Assembly (NCBI GenBank): GCA_027019685.1
Contig: JALUWH010000162.1
Span: 1 to 11,470 of the forward strand
DNA from: Ghiorsea sp.
GTDB lineage: Bacteria; Pseudomonadota; Zetaproteobacteria; Mariprofundales; Mariprofundaceae
Direction: 5' to 3'
DNA length: 11,470 nucleotides
The notes beneath the pieces are model-generated. The model searched no databases and was not told the origin of the DNA. It saw nothing but the letters and a program-made list of their open reading frames with translations. Of the stretch, positions 5,694 to 11,470 are shown piece by piece (within the stretch, counting starts at the first letter, position 1; each line of letters opens with the position of its first letter). Both the position numbers and the translations under genes were made by a program.

Positions 5694-6864
5694 GATTAAG
5701 AATTATACCCTAAACTTTGGACCACAACATCCATCTGCGCATGGTGTATTGCGCCTTGTGTTAGAGTTAGATGGTGAAGTGGTGGAGCGCGCTGATCCGC
5801 ATATTGGATTATTGCATCGCGGCACAGAAAAACTTTTTGAATATAAAACATACAATCAAAATATCCCGTATTTTGATAGGCTAGATTATGTATCCATGAT
5901 GGCCAATGAACATGCGTATGCATTGGGTGTGGAGAAGCTCTTGGGCATTACACCACCAGAGCGTGCGCAATATATTCGTGTGATGTATGCTGAGTTAACG
6001 CGCATTCTTAATCATACGCTATGGCTTGGTGCAGCGGCATTGGATATTGGTGCAATGACCGTATTCTTATATTGCTTCCGTGAGCGTGAAGATATTTTCG
6101 ATTATTATGAAGAAGTATCGGGTGCGCGTATGCATGCAGCATATATTCGTCCTGGTGGTGTGGCACGTGATTTACCTGAAGGGCTGCTGGGTAAAATCCA
6201 AGGTTTTACAGAGCGTTTTATAGGTCATGTGGATGAGTATGAAACTTTGCTTACAGAAAACCGTATTTGGAAGCAACGTACTGTAGACATTGGTGTTGTA
6301 GATAAAGACGCAGCTTTGGACTGGGGTTTTACAGGGCCTATGATTCGTGGTTCAGGCGTGGCTTGGGATTTGCGTAAAACACAGCCTTATGATGTTTATG
6401 ATAAAATGGATTTTGATATTCCTATCGGTGCAACTGGCGATAGCTATGACCGCTATTTAATTCGTGTTGAAGAGATGCGTCAATCTAACCGTATTATTCA
6501 ACAATGTGTGGCATGGTTAAAAGAGAATGATGGCCCAGTAAAAGTGGATGATTACAAATTTACCAATCCTCCAAGGGCAACCATTAAAGATGATATGGAA
6601 TCTTTGATTCATCACTTTAAATTTTTCTCGGAAGGTTATCATGTACCTGAAGGTGAAGTGTATGCCGCTGTAGAGCATCCTAAGGGTGAGTTTGGTGTTT
6701 ATATTGTGGCCGATGGCTCCAACAAGCCATACCGTATGAAAGTTCGTGCACCAGGGTTTGCTCATTTGGAAGCTATGGATTACATGGCAAGAGGGCATAT
6801 GTTGGCAGATGTGGTAACCATTTTGGGTACGCAGGATATTGTGTTTGGTGAGGTGGATCGATGA
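5686..6864 (+). CDS. nuoD: NADH-quinone oxidoreductase subunit D
   Basis: This is the 49-kDa subunit, which with NuoB forms the quinone-reduction site and descends from the large subunit of NiFe hydrogenases. I choose the GTG at 5686, giving 392 residues that begin MAEIKNYTLNFGPQHPSAHG. This matches the usual family N-terminus and fits the ribosome site spacing; a TTG at 5680 would add two residues. His19 and Tyr68 (in FDRLDYVSMM) correspond to the His59 and Tyr108 quinone ligands of the mammalian 49-kDa subunit, and the spacing between them is identical (49). ADPHIGLLHRGTEKL (36-50) and GARMHAAYIRPGG are also family blocks. The C-terminus DIVFGEVDR is typical and the nickel-binding cysteines of hydrogenases are absent, as expected. 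It overlaps nuoC by 8 nt and nuoE by 4 nt. Confidence 0.97.
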   Translation: MAEIKNYTLNFGPQHPSAHGVLRLVLELDGEVVERADPHIGLLHRGTEKLFEYKTYNQNIPYFDRLDYVSMMANEHAYALGVEKLLGITPPERAQYIRVMYAELTRILNHTLWLGAAALDIGAMTVFLYCFREREDIFDYYEEVSGARMHAAYIRPGGVARDLPEGLLGKIQGFTERFIGHVDEYETLLTENRIWKQRTVDIGVVDKDAALDWGFTGPMIRGSGVAWDLRKTQPYDVYDKMDFDIPIGATGDSYDRYLIRVEEMRQSNRIIQQCVAWLKENDGPVKVDDYKFTNPPRATIKDDMESLIHHFKFFSEGYHVPEGEVYAAVEHPKGEFGVYIVADGSNKPYRMKVRAPGFAHLEAMDYMARGHMLADVVTILGTQDIVFGEVDR

Positions 6865-7361
6865 GTGCTTCAGAGATGCCAAAGTTTAGCGAAGAGCGCT
6901 TGGCAGAAATTGATGCGTTGGTAAAACGCTACCCGAGTGCAAAATCTGCATTAATGCCTGTATTGTATATGGCACAACAAGATTTTGGTTATTTAAGCAT
7001 GGATACACAGCAAATGGTCGCAGATGTATTAAAGTTACGTCTGATGGAAGTTCGTGAAGTGGTTACTTTTTACACCATGTTCAAAGAACAGCCGCATGGT
7101 AAATACTTGTTGGAAGTGTGTACCAATGCCAGCTGTATGCTTAATGGCGCAGATGCATTGTATGCACAAATGAAGGAAACTTTGGGCATTGGTCCAGGTG
7201 AAATTACTGAAGATGGGCTGTTTTCGATTGCCGAGGTGGAGTGTGCAGGCGCTTGTGCTGGTGCACCTGTGGTACAAGTTAATAATATTTACCACGAAAA
7301 GGCAACGGCAGAATCCATGGAAGCTTTAATTACGAAAGTACGTGCAGGAGAGGCGATTTAA
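6861..7361 (+). CDS. nuoE: NADH-quinone oxidoreductase subunit E (N1a cluster)
   Basis: This 166-residue thioredoxin-like 2Fe-2S protein is the 24-kDa subunit of the NADH-dehydrogenase module and binds cluster N1a near the FMN. Its four ligands are Cys87 and Cys92 in CTNASC and Cys128 and Cys132 in ECAGACAGAP. The helical N-terminal half includes YPSAKSALMPVLYMAQQDFG and REVVTFYTMF, both standard for the family. The start is ATGA, overlapping the nuoD stop by 4 nt, with GGTGAGG just upstream. A 2-nt gap separates it from nuoF, its structural partner. Confidence 0.97.
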   Translation: MSASEMPKFSEERLAEIDALVKRYPSAKSALMPVLYMAQQDFGYLSMDTQQMVADVLKLRLMEVREVVTFYTMFKEQPHGKYLLEVCTNASCMLNGADALYAQMKETLGIGPGEITEDGLFSIAEVECAGACAGAPVVQVNNIYHEKATAESMEALITKVRAGEAI

Positions 7362-7363
7362 TT

Positions 7364-8641
7364 ATGATTTCTTCTGATCCTAAGAAAGTACAACGTATCT
7401 GCTTTGATAATATTGAAGTGAAGGATATGCATAAGCTTGAAGTGGCGAAAAAGCATGGTGCTTATGCTTTTTTACCTACTGTACTTAATGAGTTTGATAC
7501 TGATAAAATTATTGATGAAGTAAAAACATCTGGGCTAAGAGGGCGTGGTGGTGCTGGGTTCCCTACAGGTTTAAAGTGGTCTTTTGTACCACGAAATACA
7601 GGTAAGCCAACTTATCTCCTTTGTAATGCAGATGAAGGTGAGCCAGGTACATTTAAAGATAGAGATATTATGCGTTTTGATCCACATTTGTTGATTGAAG
7701 GTATGATTATGGCTGGTTTTGCATTGGGTGTGAAAGATGCGTATATCTATGTGCGTGGCGAGTTTTTGCACGAGTACAATGTGATGTGCGAAGCTATTAA
7801 TGAGGCCTACGCTGCTAACCTTTTGGGAGATAATATTTTAGGCACAGGTTTCTCCATGAATTTGATGATGCACCGTGGTGCAGGTGCATACATTTGTGGT
7901 GAAGAAACTGCTTTGATTGAATCGTTGGAAGGCAAGTCTGGTCGCCCACGTTTTAAACCGCCATTTCCTGCAGTTGAAGGGTTTTACGGTTGTCCAACAG
8001 TGGTGAATAATGTTGAAACAATCTCGACTGTACCTGCAATCTTAGAGCATGGTGGCGCATGGCATGCGGCAATTGGTAAACCTAATAATACAGGTTGTAA
8101 GATTTTTTCTGTATCAGGCCATGTGAACAAACCAGGTAACTATGAAGTGCCTATGGGAACAAGTTTACGTACGTTGGTAGAAGACTTCTGTGGCGGATTG
8201 CAGCATGGAACAGTACCTAAGGTAGTGATTCCGGGTGGTTCATCTACGCCTTGGCTTATGGGTGAACATTATGATGTACCGCTAACATATGATGATATTA
8301 TGAAAGCAGGTTCTTTTTTAGGCTCGGGTGCAATTATCATTATGGATGAAACGGCTGATGTTGTTGCCGTTACACGAAGATTGGCACATTTTTATGCACA
8401 TGAATCATGTGGACAGTGCACACCATGTCGAGAAGGTACGGGTTGGGTAGAGCGCATTTTGAATCGTGTGGATGCAGGTGAAGGTACACAAGCTGATATT
8501 AAAGTATTAAAAGATGCTTCAACACATATGGCAGGCCGAACAATTTGTGCTTTGGCTGAAGGTGCGGCAGCACCAGTATTGTCTATGTTGAAATTCTTCC
8601 CAGAAGAAGTTGAAGCTAAACTTGCGGAGAAATCATCATGA
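7364..8641 (+). CDS. nuoF: NADH-quinone oxidoreductase subunit F (NADH/FMN site, N3 cluster)
   Basis: This 425-residue protein is the 51-kDa subunit that oxidises NADH through FMN. GLRGRGGAGFPTGLKW (57-72) is the NADH/FMN glycine-rich block, CNADEGEPGTFKDR (87-100) follows, and GAGAYICGEETALIESLEG (172-190) lines the nucleotide site. Cluster N3 ligands are Cys349, Cys352 and Cys355 in ESCGQCTPCREG, plus Cys395 in GRTICALAEGAA. Length and domain order are normal. AGGAG and GAGG at 7346-7353 serve as ribosome site, slightly far from the ATG. The stop overlaps nuoG (ATGA). Its cytoplasmic partners are NuoE and NuoG. Confidence 0.98.
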   Translation: MISSDPKKVQRICFDNIEVKDMHKLEVAKKHGAYAFLPTVLNEFDTDKIIDEVKTSGLRGRGGAGFPTGLKWSFVPRNTGKPTYLLCNADEGEPGTFKDRDIMRFDPHLLIEGMIMAGFALGVKDAYIYVRGEFLHEYNVMCEAINEAYAANLLGDNILGTGFSMNLMMHRGAGAYICGEETALIESLEGKSGRPRFKPPFPAVEGFYGCPTVVNNVETISTVPAILEHGGAWHAAIGKPNNTGCKIFSVSGHVNKPGNYEVPMGTSLRTLVEDFCGGLQHGTVPKVVIPGGSSTPWLMGEHYDVPLTYDDIMKAGSFLGSGAIIIMDETADVVAVTRRLAHFYAHESCGQCTPCREGTGWVERILNRVDAGEGTQADIKVLKDASTHMAGRTICALAEGAAAPVLSMLKFFPEEVEAKLAEKSS

Positions 8642-11007
8642 CAGAGTTGTTTATTAATGACGAAGAAGTGACAGTTCCTGCGGGCACTAGCATTTTGGAA
8701 GCTTGTCGCGAAAATGGTGTGGATGTTCCGTATTTTTGTTATCATCCTGAGTTGTCGGTAGCTGCCAACTGTCGTATGTGTTTGGTGGAAATTGAAGGTA
8801 TGCCTAAGCCCTTGGCATCATGCTGTACGCCTGTGGCGGAGGGTATGAAAGTAATTACCCACTCAGAGGGTCTGGAAAAAGACAGAGCCATGATGATGGA
8901 ATACCTGTTGATCAATCACCCTTTGGATTGTCCTGTATGTGACCAAGGTGGTGCATGTAAATTACAAGATTATGCTGTTGAGCATGGTGAAGGCAAAGGC
9001 CGTTACACCGAGGCTAAACGTATTCCAACGGATAAAGATTTAGGACCATTTGTGAATACCTGTATGACCCGTTGTATTCACTGTACACGTTGTGTCCGTT
9101 TTGCTGATGAAATTGCAGGTACTGGCGATATGGGTGTGCTGAACCGCGGTGATCACATGTTGATTGAAGGTATTGTTGAAGATGCCTTGGAATCAGAACT
9201 TTCAGGTAATTTAAGTGATATTTGTCCAGTAGGGGCATTGTTGGATAAACCTTCGCATGATGTATCACGCCCTTGGGAAATGAAAAGACACAAAAGTACA
9301 TGCACACAGTGTCCACAAGGCTGCGACATCACTATTGAGTCGAGAAATGATGAGGTCATGCGGATTCGTCCTGCTACAGATGGTGTTGAACCATGGATTT
9401 GTGACCGTGGGCGTTATGTTTATGATGCGTTTCGCTCTGATAATCGTTTGTTAAAACCACGGGTGCGTCAAGGTGAAGCTTTGGTTGATGTATCATGGGA
9501 TGATGCGATTTCCAAAGCTGTTTCACTTTTAAAAGGCAAACGCGTAGGTATTGTGTTCTCACCTGATTGGAGTGTGGAAGGTTTAACTGCTATTCGTTTG
9601 TTGCGTGATGCAGCTTTTACTGATGCGCAAGTTGCTTTTGAATTACACCGTAGAGATACCCGTCCTTTTGCTTTTGAAGAAGGTTTGTCTATGTCCACCA
9701 AGGCGATTGAAAACGCTGGTCAGGTGGTGGTTCTTGGCTCTGATATTCGTCAGCGTTTGCCCATTTTGATGCAGCGTTTACGTAAACGTGCCAATGCTGG
9801 TAAACCTATTACGCGTATTGGTGCAATGCATTATCGTACAAACGCAGATATTGCTGTGGATGCTTTGATTCGTCCTCGTGATTGGCATGCTGTGATTGCC
9901 AGTGCCATGGTGCAACTTACAGAACTGGGTAAACTTGCTGCAGGCATGGATGCTTGGCTGGCAAAAGTAGATGCTAGACATGAAGCTGGAAAGCTATTGG
10001 CAGATGCTTTGATTGCGGATTCCTGTGCCATGTTGGTTGGTGAAGAGATTCGTTGCCATGAGGATGCAGCAGCATTGATACATGGTTTAGATTTATTGAT
10101 GCGTGCAGCGGGTCACACCGAAGTTGGTAAAGATGGTCGAAATTTACTGCCTGAGGGTATGAATGCCCAGTTGTTGTCAGATGTATTCGGTGATGTTCGT
10201 ACATCGGCAGGTGCGCTGTTTGATGCGGCAAGTCAAGGTGACTTGGATGCCTTACTTCTTGTAGGAAGCGACCCCGTTGGTGATGGGTTGTTTTCTCGTC
10301 AGGCGAAAGCCGCTTTAGAAAAAGTTGATCTCGTTCAGATCGCAGCGATTTCTGGTGATATGGGTCAGTACGCTACTGTACAACTACCTGCTTCAGCTTA
10401 CTCTGAAGTTGAAGGTACATTTATTAATATGGAAGGCAGGGTAAGAGTAGCAGAGAATCCTTTGCGTTCACTTGGTGAAGAACGTCCAATGTGGAAAGTG
10501 ATGATGCGTTTGGTGCAAGCTCTAGGTCACGATGTTCCTGCTGTAAACTTGGATGAAATTCGTGGGGAGATTAGTAGTCGTGCCCCATCATGTGCTGATT
10601 TAGCAAATGTATGGGCTGGTGAGAGTGCAAAATCTGTATTCATACCTTCATCTCGTAATAAAGGTGCAACATTACCAAATATGGCAAGTTTGAATGCAGC
10701 CAAAGCTCTGGATGTGGTAGGTAGGTATTCGATGTACCGAGAAGGTGCATGGGCACGTGCTTCTGAGTTGTTAAGTGAAGCTGGGCGGATTCATGCTTTG
10801 GATGACGTGATTGTACACCCTGAGACTTTAAAAGAGCTTGGTTTGGAACAGGGTAAGTTAGCAGTTTTATCCAATACGGGTGTAGAATCTTTCGAGGTAG
10901 GTACTCGAGAAGATGTTTCCCCTGGTGTTTTGTTTGTGGCTAAACGCGGTGTAGCGGGCGACTTGTCTGGTGAAACCAGTGTTGATTTGCAGGGAGGTCA
11001 ATCATGA
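8638..11007 (+). CDS. nuoG: NADH-quinone oxidoreductase subunit G (N1b, N4, N5, N7 clusters)
   Basis: This 789-residue subunit is the iron-sulphur wire between NuoF and the connecting module. A ferredoxin-like domain carries N1b (Cys34, Cys45, Cys48, Cys62). HPLDCPVCDQGGAC gives N5 (His94, Cys98, Cys101, Cys107). Cys146, Cys149, Cys152 and Cys196 give N4. A further set, Cys222, Cys225, Cys229 and Cys255 (CTQCPQGC and WICDRGRY), matches the off-pathway N7 cluster found only in some lineages, including E. coli and Thermus. From about residue 216 on is the molybdopterin-oxidoreductase-like domain, with SDPVGDG, QLPASAYSEVEGTFINMEGR and a C-terminal beta-barrel part, but it is degenerate and not expected to bind the cofactor. 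Extra cysteines sit beside two clusters (Cys63, Cys142). It overlaps nuoF and nuoH by 4 nt each. Confidence 0.97.
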   Translation: MTELFINDEEVTVPAGTSILEACRENGVDVPYFCYHPELSVAANCRMCLVEIEGMPKPLASCCTPVAEGMKVITHSEGLEKDRAMMMEYLLINHPLDCPVCDQGGACKLQDYAVEHGEGKGRYTEAKRIPTDKDLGPFVNTCMTRCIHCTRCVRFADEIAGTGDMGVLNRGDHMLIEGIVEDALESELSGNLSDICPVGALLDKPSHDVSRPWEMKRHKSTCTQCPQGCDITIESRNDEVMRIRPATDGVEPWICDRGRYVYDAFRSDNRLLKPRVRQGEALVDVSWDDAISKAVSLLKGKRVGIVFSPDWSVEGLTAIRLLRDAAFTDAQVAFELHRRDTRPFAFEEGLSMSTKAIENAGQVVVLGSDIRQRLPILMQRLRKRANAGKPITRIGAMHYRTNADIAVDALIRPRDWHAVIASAMVQLTELGKLAAGMDAWLAKVDARHEAGKLLADALIADSCAMLVGEEIRCHEDAAALIHGLDLLMRAAGHTEVGKDGRNLLPEGMNAQLLSDVFGDVRTSAGALFDAASQGDLDALLLVGSDPVGDGLFSRQAKAALEKVDLVQIAAISGDMGQYATVQLPASAYSEVEGTFINMEGRVRVAENPLRSLGEERPMWKVMMRLVQALGHDVPAVNLDEIRGEISSRAPSCADLANVWAGESAKSVFIPSSRNKGATLPNMASLNAAKALDVVGRYSMYREGAWARASELLSEAGRIHALDDVIVHPETLKELGLEQGKLAVLSNTGVESFEVGTREDVSPGVLFVAKRGVAGDLSGETSVDLQGGQS
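10991..10998 (+). promoter_or_regulatory. Strong Shine-Dalgarno site of nuoH
   Basis: AGGGAGGT ends 5 nt before the nuoH ATG at 11004 and lies inside the nuoG coding end. It is stronger than the other internal nuo ribosome sites and is the exact reverse complement of ACCTCCCT at 4015-4022 in the intergenic hairpin loop. Confidence 0.7.
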
Positions 11008-11470
11008 CTTGGTTGGATATGGTCATTCAAGGTGGCATTTGGGCTCTAGAGATTTTGGCGATTGTTGTTCCTGTTGCGCTCTCTGTGGCTTATATTACTT
11101 ATGCTGAGCGTAGAATTATTGGTTGGATTCAAGTTCGTCAAGGTTGTAATCGTGTGGGTCCCTTTGGTTTATTGCAGCCTTTAGCTGATGGTTTAAAGCT
11201 ATTTTTAAAAGAAACAATTATTCCAACAAATGCGAATAAGTTTTTATTTGTAGCAGCTCCTGTCATGGCTTTGATGCCAGCGTTGTTGGCATTTGCTGTT
11301 GTTCCTTTTGGTGAGACAACATTGTTTGGTTTGTGGGAAACAGCACATGTGATGGCAATTGCCGATTTGAATGTGGGTGTATTGTATGTGATGGCGATTT
11401 CAAGTTTATCGATTTATGGTATTTTGATGGCTGGTTGGGCATCGAACTCTAAGTATGCCTTGATTGGTGC
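11004..11470 (+). CDS. nuoH: NADH-quinone oxidoreductase subunit H, N-terminal part (3' end outside window)
   Basis: The frame is open from the ATG at 11004 to the end of the window, giving 155 complete codons of a membrane protein expected to be about 330-350 residues. It begins MTWLDMVIQGGIWALEILAI. TM1 is at about 10-33 and is followed by the conserved charged loop AERRIIGWIQVRQGCNRVGP (34-53) and LLQPLADGLKLFLKE (56-70), which form part of the quinone channel. Further helices lie at about 80-102 and 120-145. NuoH binds the end of the peripheral arm and lines the quinone cavity. The usual GPNRVGP motif reads GCNRVGP here, with Cys48 for proline. The start overlaps the nuoG stop (ATGA) and has a strong AGGGAGGT ribosome site. 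Confidence 0.96.
   Translation, partial: MTWLDMVIQGGIWALEILAIVVPVALSVAYITYAERRIIGWIQVRQGCNRVGPFGLLQPLADGLKLFLKETIIPTNANKFLFVAAPVMALMPALLAFAVVPFGETTLFGLWETAHVMAIADLNVGVLYVMAISSLSIYGILMAGWASNSKYALIG

Noticed and set aside
6517..6882. 121-codon minus-strand frame opposite the end of nuoD
   Set aside because: Its translation is rich in His, Ile, Phe and Met as expected from an antisense shadow, and it shows no recognisable motif or start context.
9014..9701. Several minus-strand open frames of 60-100 codons opposite nuoG
   Set aside because: They are antiphase to a strongly conserved gene, lack ribosome sites and domain-like composition, and are expected by chance in this codon usage.
864..11470. 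Functional link between the efflux pump and complex I as one system
   Set aside because: A strong terminator and a separate promoter region divide them. Adjacency alone does not support a joint system; only the small-RNA idea would connect them, and it is recorded separately.

Overview
The window comes from a Gram-negative bacterium. It holds the end of an RND-type efflux operon followed by the first eight genes of a respiratory complex I (NADH:quinone oxidoreductase, nuo) operon, all on the + strand. Base composition is moderate and AT-leaning, and ATGA or TAATG start/stop overlaps are used throughout. Separate nuoC and nuoD genes, N7-type ligands in NuoG and a RND pump with an outer-membrane partner fit Proteobacteria. 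I suspect a gamma- or zetaproteobacterium, but nothing here fixes the genus. No mobile element, CRISPR array, tRNA or rRNA is visible.

Layout. 1-867: C-terminal part of a TolC-family outer-membrane efflux protein, cut by the left edge. 864-3947: a complete RND permease overlapping it by 4 nt. 3948-4252: a 305-nt gap without a protein gene, but with dense structure. It holds a -10-like box with an A/T-rich upstream stretch, a perfect 10-bp hairpin whose 21-nt loop is almost pure C/T and contains two exact copies of CCTCCCTCC, a strong Rho-independent terminator, then a probable nuo promoter and leader. 4253-11470: nuoA, nuoB, nuoC, nuoD, nuoE, nuoF, nuoG and the 5' part of nuoH, which runs off the right edge. 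The nuo genes overlap or lie within 2 nt of each other, so they are one translationally coupled operon; nuoI to nuoN would be expected downstream.

How the parts work together. The TolC-like channel and RND pump, with a periplasmic adaptor presumably encoded upstream of the window, would form a proton-driven tripartite exporter. NuoE, NuoF and NuoG form the NADH-oxidising module (FMN plus Fe-S chain). NuoB, NuoC and NuoD form the quinone-reducing connecting module. NuoA and NuoH are membrane subunits linking it to the proton pumps. All cluster ligands that can be read in these subunits are present, so the complex looks functional.

The least ordinary part is the gap between the operons. Positions about 4004-4086 look like a compact small RNA: a 5' hairpin presenting a repeated anti-Shine-Dalgarno-like loop, followed directly by an intrinsic terminator. 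The design recalls the C-rich-loop small RNAs of other bacteria, such as the alphaproteobacterial CCUCCUCCC-motif (CcsR/'cuckoo') RNAs. The loop is perfectly complementary to the Shine-Dalgarno sequences of the neighbouring nuoA (7 nt) and nuoH (8 nt). This is inferred from sequence only.
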